Numbered from the stretch's first letter, positions 1 to 8,893 are shown. The stretch: DNA of 48,494 bases from Verrucomicrobiota bacterium (GCA_024279685.1 JAJRRI010000045.1:1-48494); one strand, 5' to 3'. Notes: generated from the letters alone by a model not told the origin. Translations and numbers: made by a program.

Positions 1-934
1 ATCCGGAGTTTATATTCACTAACCATGGCCGGAGAGAGGGAGCGGCTGAGGGCATATTCCACCACTTCTTCGTCTTTGGTGGCGCAAAGCAATATTCCAA
101 TGGCTGGATTTTCGTGGGACTTGCGGTGATCGCGATCCAGGGCTTCGAGATAAAAGTTAAGCTTGCCCAGATCCTCGGGTTCAAAACGCCGTGCCTTGAG
201 TTCGATGGCCACCAGCGCATTGAGCCCGCGATGAAAAAAGAGCAGATCCAGCGAAAAATCCTGTCCACCCACCTGCAAGGGATATTCAGAGCTAATATAG
301 CAAAAGTCGCGCCCCAATTCGGTCAGAAATCGCCCTAGATTTTGGATCAATGCGCCGTGCAGATCGGACTCGTTATGCACCTCGGGAAGCCCCAGAAACT
401 CCAGTGCATAGGAATCCTTAAACACCGCTTCTGCAAGGGGATGTAATTGTGTCAGCACTGCTGACACTTTTGGAGGTGCAAGAATGGTTCGTTCAAAAAC
501 TGCTGATTTAAACTGTCGCTCCAGCTCACGGCTGCTCCACTTTTGATGAATGGCCATGCGGATATAACACTCCCGCTCTTCCATCCGTTTAGACCGACTT
601 AAAATAATGAGATTATGCGTCCATGGCAATTGTGTCACCAGTGGTGTCACTTTTTCATCACCGTTATAGGTTTCATAGAATTGACGCATCCGAAACAGGT
701 TGCGACGGGTAAATCCGCGCAGCCCGGGTTGGGTTTCGGTCAGGTAAAGAGCAAGTTGTTCCACTACTCCTTCACCCCATTCGGCGGATTCTATTTTTCG
801 GCTAATATATTCCCCCACCTGCCAATAGAGGCTGACCAGTTCGGTGTTTACTGCCCGGAAGGCTCGTTGGCGGGCGGATTGGATCAGCTCGGTAATTTCA
901 CCAAATGAGCTTTCCTGGATTTTTTTTCGCTCAC
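1..934 (-). CDS. DUF1016/YhcG-type PDDEXK nuclease domain protein, 3' end beyond window
   Basis: About 311 residues are visible and the frame is still open at the left edge, so the gene is partial. The N-terminal half matches the DUF1016 N-terminal domain, including SLYWQVGEYIS and RRNLFRMRQFYE. The C-terminal half carries a PDDEXK nuclease fold with the core residues in FSLDLLFFHRGLNALVAIEL and then K. The predicted start is GTG at 934, with an AGGAGG ribosome site seven bases upstream. It overlaps the hsdM stop by 4 nt (GTGA), which implies translational coupling. Proteins of this family are often found inside type I restriction-modification loci, and the neighbour here is hsdM. The role is probably DNA cleavage or accessory restriction, but the substrate is unknown. 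hsdS and hsdR are not visible and may lie to the left. Confidence 0.85.
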
Positions 935-2885
935 GAATGAACCTCCTGCAGCAACTCCATAATTTCGGCGGTGACGGCATCGAGGTCGGCATCGATCTCT
1001 TCGAGCGGACGCGGCGGAATATATTCGTACAAATGGCGGTTGCAGGGAATTTCGTAGCCGACGATGCCGACCCGTCCATCTTTTTCATCCTTTTTGGATT
1101 CGTCGATCCAGGCATGGGGAACATGCGGCAGCACTTCGCGCTCAAAGTAGGTTTGAATCTCTTCGGAGAGTGGGATATTTTCGTGGTCGCGCAGATCGGG
1201 ATTGGGTTCGGGGTGGCCCTTCTTGTCGGTGCAGATCTCGGCCTCGTCGCTGTGTTCTGAGAGGTGCTTGAGGAGTAGTTTGAGCTGAGGTGCCGAAATT
1301 TTTACATCCAGGACGGACTTAAAGGTATCACGGGAGAGATACTCATCGTCCATGCCTTTCAATGCGTTGAGGGCGGATTGTTGAAGCGCTTCATCCCACT
1401 TGCCCCATGCCTTGTCGGCCTGCAAGGCTTCGAGACGCTCGGCATCCTGCGGATAGATGGCCAGTTGCAGGGGGCGCTCGACGGTGATTCGCCGATAGCC
1501 AAATTCGGTGGTGTCGAAAATCTTGCAGACCTTGGACGGCTCAAATCTGTCATAGAGTTGCACGATGGTTTCAATCTGTTTTTCGGTGAGATATTTGCGT
1601 TTGGAACCTAGGCTCTTGCGCATTGATTCATGCATGTCGGTGGCATTGATAAGTTGCACCTTACCCTTGCGCTCGGCAGGCTTGTGGTTGGAGAGCACCC
1701 AAACATAGGTGGCAATGCCGGTGTTGTAGAACATGTCGTTCGGCAGGGCAATGATGGCTTCGAGCAGATCGCGTTCAAGGACATAGCGGCGGATTTCGGA
1801 CTCGCCACTGCCTGCCCCGCCCGTAAACAGGGGGGAGCCATTGAGAATGATGCCGATACGCGAACCGCCTTTCTTGGGGTCGCGCATCTTGGAGATCAGA
1901 TGGAGTAGGAATAGAAGCGAGCCATCGGACACCTTGGAGTCCCCGCACCGAAGCGCCCGGCAAAGCCTTTAAATTTGTGTTCATCCTTCACCCCCTTTTC
2001 GATCTTTTTCCAGTCCACGCCAAAGGGCGGATTGGAGAGCATATAGTCGAAGGTCTCCGCATAAAGCTTATCATCCGAGAGCGTATTGCCCTGCTTAATG
2101 TTCTTCACATCCTGATCCTTTACCAGCATGTCGCCCTTGCAGATGGCATAGGATTCCGGATTGAGTTCCTGCCCAAAGCCCACCAACCGCGCCTGCGGGT
2201 TGAGTTCATGCAGAAATTCCATGCCCGCCGAAAGAAAGCCCCCCGTCCCCGCCGTTGGGTCATAAATTGAGCGTACCACACCGGGTTTTGACAACACCTC
2301 GTCATCCCCCGCAAAAACCAGCGAGGTGGTCAGGCGGACAATATCGCGCGGGGTAAAGTGCTCCCCGGCGGTTTCGTTGGAGGATTCTGCAAAGCGACGA
2401 ATCAACTCCTCAAAAATTAAGCCCATTTCATAGTTCGGAACCGTGGTGGCCGACAAATCAATGTTCGCAAATTTTCTGGCCACCCCATAAAGCAGGTTGG
2501 CCTCGTCCAGCTTTTCAATAAACTCGCTAAAGCGGAAATGCTCGAAGATTTCTCGTGCCGCCGGACTAAACGACTGCACATAGGTTTCGAGATTATCGAG
2601 CACCTGGGTTTCGCCCAGCGTATTCAGATCCATCGGAGACGTGTTGTAGAAACTCAGACCCGCCTTGTTCAGCAGAATTTTTTCCGCCGCATCCGCATTC
2701 ATGTTGCGGCACTTATCCGCCTCTGCCAGCACCTTGGATTTAGTTGGAGCCAATACGCACTCCAACCGACGAAGAATCGTAAACGGAAGAATGATCCTCC
2801 CGAATTGAGACTGTTTAAAATCCCCCCGCAACAGATCCGCCACCGACCAAATAAACGCAGGTAATCCCGAAAATTTTGTATCCAT
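931..2885 (-). pseudogene. hsdM: Type I restriction-modification DNA methyltransferase HsdM, split by a one-base frameshift
   Basis: Two adjacent frames (2885 to 1896 and 1932 to 931) together give one HsdM of about 650 residues. The first part holds the N-terminal helical domain, the AdoMet motif DPTAGTGGF and the N6-adenine catalytic motif NPPF. The second part continues with [22 protein letters not shown], which is the normal downstream sequence. The break lies near 1932-1933, where AGG-TGT-CCG would read AGG-GTG-TCC with one extra G. As written, the product stops soon after NPPF, at about residue 329. The shift could be a real inactivating mutation, an on/off variant, or a sequencing error in a short G run. 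The coding frame is otherwise well conserved on both sides, which argues for recent loss or error. Downstream the gene overlaps the DUF1016 gene by 4 nt. Confidence 0.85.
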
Positions 2886-2973
2886 ACCCCGTACACCCCA
2901 TTGTTAAAAATAAACCCAAAGAGCATATAAAGATTATTAAGGCAAATCAAGCCGTTCCAAACGGGAGAAAGGT

Positions 2974-3002
2974 TTGACCTAATTCGAATTAATCCGCAGA
3001 AT
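2974..3002 (+). promoter_or_regulatory. Candidate pyrK promoter giving a leaderless or near-leaderless mRNA
   Basis: TTGACC (2974-2979), a 17-bp spacer and CAGAAT (2997-3002) resemble a sigma-70 promoter. Transcription would begin at about 3009, only a few bases before the pyrK ATG at 3014. No Shine-Dalgarno sequence is visible before that ATG. The spacer holds the palindrome AATTCGAATT (2981-2990), which could be an operator. This is read by eye only. Confidence 0.35.
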
Positions 3003-3013
3003 TCCGCGCCATT

Positions 3014-3793
3014 ATGAAACAAGAAAAATCAATCGTTGTTGAACACCATAATTTCCAAGGCGAATACCGGATTTTACGTCTCGCTGCGGCGAGTATTGGG
3101 CCGCGGGTAAAACCGGGTCAATTTTTGCATTTGCTGATTCCTCAGCTGGGCGAACGCATTCTACGGCGGCCGTTTTCCATTTATAAAGCCGATGCGGAGG
3201 GGGTTTCGATCCTCTATAAACCGGTCGGCCGGGGGACGGATTCGATGAAGCCGCTACACGTGGGTGATACGGTCGATATTATTGGCCCGTTGGGCAATGG
3301 ATATCCGGAATTAGGAAAGGATAAATTCCCCGTCCTAGTTGCCGGAGGGTACGGCAATGCCGCCCTCTACCTGAAAGCAAAGGAGCTTCCCGTTAAAGGA
3401 GTCGCTTTCTTTGGAGGTCGCACGGCGGAAGACATTCTGTGCGTCGAGGAATTTAAGGCGCTTGGATGGGACGTCCGCCCGACGACCAACGATGGATCGC
3501 TTGGAACGCAGGGATTGGTCACCGCTGACTTCGATCCGTGGATGGCGGAACAAGAAGTGCAATCGCTGGAACTCTTTGTCTGCGGCCCCGCCCCCATGCT
3601 GAAGGCGATGGGCGACCGTGCGATCGAACATGATTTTACCGCGTGGCTTTCGATGGACGAAAATATGGTCTGCGGCGTGGGTGCATGTTTGACCTGCGTC
3701 ATTAAACGAAAAACAGCCACCGGCTGGGAATGGGCGCGTTGCTGCAAAGACGGCCCCGTTTTTGAATCCAGAGAGATTATGTGGAATGAATAA
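3014..3793 (+). CDS. pyrK: Dihydroorotate dehydrogenase B, electron transfer subunit
   Basis: PyrK passes electrons from the PyrD flavin to NAD in pyrimidine synthesis, as the partner of class 1B PyrD. The 259-residue protein shows the ferredoxin-reductase layout. The FAD-binding RPFSIYK motif is near residue 56, the nucleotide-binding VAGGYGNAALYL near 114, and CGPAPMLKA near 195. The C-terminal 2Fe-2S site is CGVGACLTC, followed by a further Cys in ARCC. Length and motifs are typical of the family. The stop overlaps the pyrD start by 8 nt, so the two are surely coexpressed. There is no clear ribosome site before the ATG, and a promoter-like sequence ends only about 11 bases upstream. Confidence 0.93.
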   Translation: MKQEKSIVVEHHNFQGEYRILRLAAASIGPRVKPGQFLHLLIPQLGERILRRPFSIYKADAEGVSILYKPVGRGTDSMKPLHVGDTVDIIGPLGNGYPELGKDKFPVLVAGGYGNAALYLKAKELPVKGVAFFGGRTAEDILCVEEFKALGWDVRPTTNDGSLGTQGLVTADFDPWMAEQEVQSLELFVCGPAPMLKAMGDRAIEHDFTAWLSMDENMVCGVGACLTCVIKRKTATGWEWARCCKDGPVFESREIMWNE

Positions 3794-4703
3794 GCCTAAT
3801 TTAGAAATTAAGATTGGCTCAATGGTCATGAAGAATCCCGTAACCGTGGCTTCGGGCACGTTTGGCTATGGCCCGGAGTATGCGGACCTGGTGGATCTGA
3901 ATCGACTGGGCGCAATTACCGTGAAGGGCATCTGCCCAGAAGAGAATCTCGGCAACTCCACTCCGCGCACGTTCGAAACGCGCGGCGGAATGCTCAATGC
4001 CATTGGCTTGCCAGGGCCGGGCGCACAGGGCTTCATCGATACGTATGTTCCTTTCCTATCGCACTATGATGTTCCGGTGATCGTGAACATTTGGGGAAAG
4101 AAGATGGAGGACTATGGAACCGTGGTCGAAATGCTCGATGCCGAAGATACGGTTTCGGCCTATGAGATCAACCTGTCATGCCCAAACGTGAAAGAGGGCG
4201 GCTCGGCCTTTGGAACGGATACGGATTCTTTTTCTCGTGTGATTGAATTAGTACGCGGAAAAACGCAGAAGCCCATCATCCCGAAGCTGGCGCCCAATGT
4301 TTCTGATATCGGAGCGTTCGCCAAAGCCGCAGAAGAGGCCGGTGCCGATGCGATTTCGATTATGAATTCCTACCCAGCGATGGCGATTAATATTGATACA
4401 CTCAGGCCGGAGCTGGCTAATCGTACGGGCGGGCTGAGCGGGCCGCCGATTAAACCGATTGCGATCAAGCTGGTCTGGGACGCGGCACAGGCGACCTCCC
4501 TTCCGATTATTGGTATGGGCGGGATTTACGAACCGGCCGACGCGATCGAATTCATGATTGCGGGAGCCACTTCTGTGGCCGTGGGTACGGCCAACTTTAC
4601 AGATCCGACGACGATTAACCGCGTGATTGACGGCATCGAAAGCTACCTCATTGAAAAGGGGCATTCTTCGGCAGCCGATATCGTCGGAACGGTGAAGACG
4701 TGA
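3786..4703 (+). CDS. pyrD: Dihydroorotate dehydrogenase B, catalytic subunit (class 1B)
   Basis: This enzyme oxidises dihydroorotate to orotate with FMN, the fourth step of UMP synthesis, in the cytoplasm with PyrK. The 305-residue product has the TIM-barrel signatures ASGTFGYG, NLSCPNVKEGG (catalytic Cys of class 1 enzymes), KLAPNVSDI, and the C-terminal flavin phosphate site GMGGIYEPADAIEFMIAGA. A start 24 nt earlier at 3762 is in frame, but 3786 is preferred because the conserved N-terminus (NLEIKIGSMVMKNPV) follows it directly and it limits overlap with pyrK to 8 nt. The stop overlaps the next gene by 4 nt (GTGA). Confidence 0.95.
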   Translation: MNKPNLEIKIGSMVMKNPVTVASGTFGYGPEYADLVDLNRLGAITVKGICPEENLGNSTPRTFETRGGMLNAIGLPGPGAQGFIDTYVPFLSHYDVPVIVNIWGKKMEDYGTVVEMLDAEDTVSAYEINLSCPNVKEGGSAFGTDTDSFSRVIELVRGKTQKPIIPKLAPNVSDIGAFAKAAEEAGADAISIMNSYPAMAINIDTLRPELANRTGGLSGPPIKPIAIKLVWDAAQATSLPIIGMGGIYEPADAIEFMIAGATSVAVGTANFTDPTTINRVIDGIESYLIEKGHSSAADIVGTVKT

Positions 4704-5287
4704 GCAAACTGCGACTCATTGGCGTGATTGGGCTTAGCATCGTTTGCTTGGTCCTATCCTTCGGCTACGCTTTTTTCCAGCCCTTCATTCCCGATGCCGT
4801 CTACGAAGCGGTTCCCGTTCAAGCCTCCTTCACCTACAAGGCGGAGAGTCTGGCGGATCTTTTAGCCAGCCCGATCTGCGCCCAACTGGACCAAGCCCTC
4901 GGCGCAGGAAATTCAATCGACTCTTTGCTAAGCTCAACGGATTGGGTCAACTGGGTCGCCCCGGCTGAAATCGTAGTTGCGGATCTTCCCTTGCGTTTTG
5001 CCGGACAGCCCAAGGCTTGGGCCGCGGTCAGCTGGGTCGGCTGGCGGAGCCCGTGGTTGCGATGGCGGCTTGAACATACTCGAGCAGAGGGGGTTTCTTT
5101 TTTAGGAAAACATGCGGTCTGGCCTGTTTGGGAATATAAAACGGCGGACATCGCACAGAATACCAGCTTGACCCTCGCATTGACCGACAACCTTCTACTC
5201 ATTTGTCTCTCGGAAAACCCGCGCGATATTCTGTTGTTGCTCGATACCTATGATCAGCGAAACCCTTCGATCAACGATACGAAATAA
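4700..5287 (+). CDS. Hypothetical membrane-anchored protein downstream of pyrD
   Basis: I do not recognise this 195-residue protein. Residues about 5-27 (LIGVIGLSIVCLVLSFGYAF) form one hydrophobic segment, a signal anchor or uncleaved signal peptide. The rest is predicted to be periplasmic and is Trp-rich (SWVGWRSPWLRWRLEH). The text FTYKAESLADLLASPIC recalls the start of bacterial DUF3352-type periplasmic proteins, which are usually much longer, so this could be a shortened relative; that is a weak guess. The start is GTG overlapping the pyrD stop, so the gene is translationally coupled to pyrimidine genes, although nothing in its sequence suggests a role in that pathway. Confidence 0.6.
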   Translation: MSKLRLIGVIGLSIVCLVLSFGYAFFQPFIPDAVYEAVPVQASFTYKAESLADLLASPICAQLDQALGAGNSIDSLLSSTDWVNWVAPAEIVVADLPLRFAGQPKAWAAVSWVGWRSPWLRWRLEHTRAEGVSFLGKHAVWPVWEYKTADIAQNTSLTLALTDNLLLICLSENPRDILLLLDTYDQRNPSINDTK

Positions 5288-5299
5288 GGAAATAATAAC

Positions 5300-6277
5300 A
5301 TGACCCTCCTGAGAAATTCGATCCTTCTTATGTTCGCCAGTTTCGTGCTGACCGGCTGCCTTTCGAACAGCACAGAACCCAAAGACGAGCCGCTCTCCGA
5401 GGTTCAGCAAGAGATGGTTCTATCGCGCGCTCGACCGCCGCAACAATTTGGATTTAAAATTTTCCGAATCAAAGATGGGATTGGATTTAAAGGGCAAGGG
5501 CGCCTTCACCCCAATCACTCTACCTCTGCAAACATGATCGAGGGGAGTATTCCCGCCATTAAGATGCGCGGCCGATCCCAACGTAATCGCATGGTCGCTT
5601 TGCTCGATATTAGTTCTCCCGTATCCTGGATGGAATTTTCTACCTCACAAGATTTTGGAGCCATCCTCTTGGGCATCAACGATATGGTGCTCCCCTACCG
5701 AGGCACCTACAACACCGGCGGCATGAACGCCTATGCCGCCGTGGTAACTCAGTTGCGGATCGATCAATTATTCTTCGAAAACGTTCCGTTCTACATTCGC
5801 ATGTCAAAGGGATCGCTCGGCCCACTGGCCCGAGGAATCCGCAAACCTAAAATTGATGCCATCTTGGGCTACGATAACCTCCGTAATTTTGAGTATATTC
5901 AGTTTGACCTACAAAACGGCACGATCACCTTTTCAACCAGCCAGCCTTATTCTGAAAACATCGACCGGCTGATCGACATTGCTCATATTATTGAGGCGCC
6001 CGGTCATGGACTGGCCATTGAAGGCGAAATTGATGGGAAATCGACCCCCCTCATTCTCGACTTCGCGGGCGACTTTAGCCTCGCTCGCGGCGATATAAAA
6101 GTGGCCAGTACCCGCTTGCTCCGGCTCGGCCACATTTCGCTTCACGATGTACCGACCCTTATTTTGCCCGTGCATTCCGCCCCGCCACGGATAGGGCGGA
6201 AACTGCTCTCCCCGTACCTCATTACGATCTGTAATAATGAGGGCGTGGTCTATTTCGAGAGTCAGCCGGAGAAATAG
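5300..6277 (+). CDS. Lipoprotein with a degenerate retropepsin-like (aspartyl protease) fold
   Basis: The 325-residue product begins with a lipoprotein signal peptide ending in LTGC, so Cys20 would be lipidated. The mature part looks like two retroviral-type aspartyl protease lobes. The first has VALLDISSPVSWMEF (Asp103) followed by the flap-like and closing elements AILGYDNLRNFEYIQFDLQNG. The second has PLILDFAGDFSLA (Asp254). In active enzymes both sites read D-T/S-G; here they read D-I-S and D-F-A, so catalysis is doubtful and a binding or scaffold role is more likely. The gene follows the membrane protein gene by 12 nt and closes the pyrKD operon. The fold assignment is from motif resemblance only. 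Confidence 0.6.
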   Translation: MTLLRNSILLMFASFVLTGCLSNSTEPKDEPLSEVQQEMVLSRARPPQQFGFKIFRIKDGIGFKGQGRLHPNHSTSANMIEGSIPAIKMRGRSQRNRMVALLDISSPVSWMEFSTSQDFGAILLGINDMVLPYRGTYNTGGMNAYAAVVTQLRIDQLFFENVPFYIRMSKGSLGPLARGIRKPKIDAILGYDNLRNFEYIQFDLQNGTITFSTSQPYSENIDRLIDIAHIIEAPGHGLAIEGEIDGKSTPLILDFAGDFSLARGDIKVASTRLLRLGHISLHDVPTLILPVHSAPPRIGRKLLSPYLITICNNEGVVYFESQPEK

Positions 6278-6319
6278 CACCGGGGTATAACTCAGGATGG
6301 GGCCATGCGCTCGGGTCGT

Positions 6320-6751
6320 TCAGGCTAATCGATTTCGGAACAGTTTAACGCCCAAATGGATCAGATATGTGCTCACCCAAAGCGCTGATGTGGTCAAATG
6401 AACCACCACCCAAACCGTTCGCCAAAGGGGATCAACCGCCGTTTGAATGGCATATCCGGAAAACGTCATCGGCAGAATGGCCAGCAACATCCCAATTCCA
6501 CTTCTTCGACCGCGCCGAGTTTTCAAGTTGAGGTGCGGCCCGATATGGGACCTCCAGAGGTGCCCGAATACCAATAAAAAGAAAGGGGCAACCCATATGT
6601 GCGCGTGCTGAACATGCGGTTGCCAAGAATGCCCCACGATGGCATAGGGGGCATCCGTAGTGGAAAAATAGGCCATCCAAGTGTACACCAAGCCTGTCAG
6701 GGTCACTAATCCATTGGAAATATGCAATAGCCACGCATCTGTTCGATTCAT
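6320..6751 (-). CDS. Small four-helix membrane cytochrome b-like protein
   Basis: The 143-residue protein has four predicted membrane helices (roughly residues 10-30, 50-68, 85-104 and 110-132) and no signal peptide. Candidate haem-ligand histidines are placed as in small cytochrome b561/DUF4405-type proteins: His10, His49/His51, His64, His117 and His131. It is the last gene of a three-gene set after a porin and a secreted FMN-binding protein, and it overlaps the FMN gene by 4 nt (ATGA). The ATG at 6751 is preferred over an in-frame ATG at 6805, which would add a polar tail lying inside the upstream gene. Likely role: moving quinol electrons across the inner membrane to the flavoprotein. The redox partner is inferred from the neighbours only. 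Confidence 0.65.
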   Translation of the reverse strand: MNRTDAWLLHISNGLVTLTGLVYTWMAYFSTTDAPYAIVGHSWQPHVQHAHIWVAPFFLLVFGHLWRSHIGPHLNLKTRRGRRSGIGMLLAILPMTFSGYAIQTAVDPLWRTVWVVVHLTTSALWVSTYLIHLGVKLFRNRLA

Positions 6752-7281
6752 TTTTTCTTTCTCTGCTCCAGCACCTGATGAATGGCCAACATACGGCGTG
6801 CACACTGCGTTATGGCTCGGGCGGTAATGGTTGCCCCTGTTATTCCATCCACATTCCGCCTCATACGAAGCTGGTCTTCAACCCTTCTCCCGTGAAATTG
6901 TTCCATCCAACCTTCACGAGCCATGAATTCCGCCGGCTCACGAAACGCCAAGACTTTAATACCTACCAGAGCCCCATTCGAATCTACAGCGACCAAAAGC
7001 GTTTCTGGGAGCGTGCGAACTAGATGTTTGTCCAAATAGGCATAACCCACAATTCCGGATTCGTTGCGCACAATATAGCGAGAGACGAACGCGCCGATCT
7101 TTTTCTGATTGGCTAACTGGATCACTTCCGACTGTTCAGCCTTTGTGAGCAGGGTTGTTTCTCGGTCATACGTATTCCCCGCTAATAATTGACGCGTAGC
7201 CTCCTCCGCGCTGGGAAATTTTCCAGCATGCAGAGTGGCTACCATAACCAGCGATACAAGGAGGGCGCCTTTAAAAGACAT
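6748..7281 (-). CDS. Secreted FMN-binding domain protein with an ApbE-type flavinylation motif
   Basis: The 177-residue protein starts with a signal peptide (MSFKGALLVSLVMVATLHAG) and carries one FMN_bind domain as in NqrC and RnfG. Near the C-terminus, DGITGATIT (residues 145-153) fits the D-x-x-S/T-G-A-T flavinylation motif. Thr151 would be the residue that receives FMN covalently from the transferase ApbE in the periplasm. No apbE is in this window. The start at 7281 overlaps the end of the porin gene by 11 nt and has a GGAATGGG site before it; a longer in-frame start at 7326 would spoil the signal peptide. The gene overlaps the cytochrome b-like gene by 4 nt, so the two are coupled. Identification of the domain is fairly secure; the pathway is not. 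Confidence 0.8.
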   Translation of the reverse strand: MSFKGALLVSLVMVATLHAGKFPSAEEATRQLLAGNTYDRETTLLTKAEQSEVIQLANQKKIGAFVSRYIVRNESGIVGYAYLDKHLVRTLPETLLVAVDSNGALVGIKVLAFREPAEFMAREGWMEQFHGRRVEDQLRMRRNVDGITGATITARAITQCARRMLAIHQVLEQRKKK

Positions 7282-8530
7282 AGCCCATTCCAAAATTAGT
7301 TCGATCAAGCTGAGCGTTGTTCCCATCTCGGATAAATTGATGCTCCAACTTAAAGACCACTTCGTCGATGGGTTTAAAGTTTAGACCCACGGTAACAATG
7401 TCTAGATCGTAGTCAGCGGCATCAACCGTCGATCCACTCGCTACTTTGGACTGCGTATCCACCTGTTCAAGCCGAACAAATGGAGTGAGTTGAAGTTCTC
7501 CTATATCGCTAGAAGCCAACAGATCATAACCGAGCTCCGTATACCAACCAAACATGGCCTCACCCGCTTCTTCACCTGCAACAATATTACCTGCTGCAAT
7601 ATTTGCGGCATTCAAGCTCTGCGCGTCACCTAGACGAGTGGCGGTTACGAGTGCGTTAACAGTGAAAGCTCCTTTACGAAGCGTAAGGTGAGTTTCCGCT
7701 AGAAAAAAATCACCATCTGCACCGCTATCCTGCCCTTGCTGGCCCCCATATAAAGAGCCACCGATGCTCAAGGTCGGCGTCATGCGCCAGTCCGCACGAG
7801 CCACAATCGAGAAATCTTCTGCTTTTGCACTGGACCCTTTCTGGCGACCGCCACGAATTCCAGCAGCATCAAATTGGCCCCCATCGAGGCTGGTCATGAG
7901 ATATAGCTTGTAGCTCATCGAACCAAGATCCCCGAAGATTCCTCCGCCGTTTTCACGCCAAGTGGTTGGAATAATTCGCGTTTCTACGGTGGTACGTGTG
8001 GCTCCTAGAACAATAGAAGGTTCATGTAGTTCACCCTGGATGCCGATCGGAGCTAAGACCAATCCGCCGCGGAAGTTTAGCCCTTCGGTGTGGAGGTAAT
8101 CCAAATAGGCAAACTCTACAAATACGGTGTCAGCGTGCTCGAATTCAAACTCGGTATTCAACACCCATTTATCATTGAACTTGTAGCCGAAGTATAAAAC
8201 AGCGCGCACCATGTCGAAGGAATCGGTCTTGGTGTTGTCCCTTCCGTTATTGTTGCTATAAAGGAGTTCTCCATAGCCGCCAATCGACAATCCTTGCTCT
8301 ATACTATAGATCTTGGAGGCAGACGGCCCCATGCCATGAACGCCCTCGGTCAGTTCTGGAATAACATCCCCGAACCAATCTTTTTCTACTTCGTCCATTA
8401 AGATCGTAATCTTTTCTTCTAAGGCAGCGATCCTTTCATCCGTACTTACTTCAGTTTGTGCGTACGTAACGTCAATGCCCAGCAGGCACACCGTGAAGGC
8501 GGCTAATTTTAATTTCATCTTCATCTTCAT
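7271..8530 (-). CDS. Outer-membrane porin with N-terminal coiled coil
   Basis: The 419-residue protein has a signal peptide (MKMKMKLKLAAFTVCLLG, cleavage near TYAQ), then a short coiled coil (DERIAALEEKITILMDEVEKD region) and a long series of amphipathic beta strands ending in GMGYVF. The terminal Phe is the usual barrel-assembly signal. The strand pattern (VLNTEFEFEHADTVFVEFAYLDY, FRGGLVLAPIGIQGELHEP) recalls phosphate-selective or siderophore-type porins. Three in-frame ATG codons lie at 8530, 8524 and 8518; AAGGAAG sits at the best distance from 8524. It leads the set with the FMN and cytochrome b genes. The solute is unknown. A short hairpin (8625-8642) lies about 95 bp upstream. Confidence 0.8.
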   Translation of the reverse strand: MKMKMKLKLAAFTVCLLGIDVTYAQTEVSTDERIAALEEKITILMDEVEKDWFGDVIPELTEGVHGMGPSASKIYSIEQGLSIGGYGELLYSNNNGRDNTKTDSFDMVRAVLYFGYKFNDKWVLNTEFEFEHADTVFVEFAYLDYLHTEGLNFRGGLVLAPIGIQGELHEPSIVLGATRTTVETRIIPTTWRENGGGIFGDLGSMSYKLYLMTSLDGGQFDAAGIRGGRQKGSSAKAEDFSIVARADWRMTPTLSIGGSLYGGQQGQDSGADGDFFLAETHLTLRKGAFTVNALVTATRLGDAQSLNAANIAAGNIVAGEEAGEAMFGWYTELGYDLLASSDIGELQLTPFVRLEQVDTQSKVASGSTVDAADYDLDIVTVGLNFKPIDEVVFKLEHQFIRDGNNAQLDRTNFGMGYVF

Positions 8531-8624
8531 ACTTCCTTTATTCGATAAATTCAAATGACGGTTGAAATGAGGCACGAAGAGGCAGGGAAATAGTCGAAAC
8601 GAAAGGGCTACAGACCGGTTTAAA

Positions 8625-8642
8625 TTTAGGGAGACCCCTAAA
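8625..8642. repeat. 7-bp inverted repeat (hairpin) upstream of the minus-strand porin operon
   Basis: TTTAGGG, a 4-nt loop AGAC, then CCCTAAA. It could be a protein-binding site or an RNA hairpin in the porin operon leader. No regulator can be named. Confidence 0.4.
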
Positions 8643-8893
8643 AAATGAACCCTATTTGAATGCAGGCGAAGCGAAAAAAGACTGTTAAACCATTCTCATC
8701 ATATCCGTATTCGGTTCAATCACAGAACTCGAACGTCAGAATTTATTGTTTATTTAACAACCTTCAGGGCCACCCTGATAGGATTCGTATTTGAGCTCGC
8801 CATGCGAACCAAATTTCAATGAAAACTACGCCGTTCACGGAAAAAGTCAACTCTCGTTTATTTAGATAATATATGATCAACGCCTATTTATCG

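Noticed and set aside
1929-1937. Programmed ribosomal frameshift in hsdM
   Set aside because: The site AAGGTGTCC is not a known slippery heptamer, and HsdM is not known to use frameshifting.
3762-3785. Earlier pyrD start
   Set aside because: It would extend the overlap with pyrK to 32 nt and add residues not found in the family.
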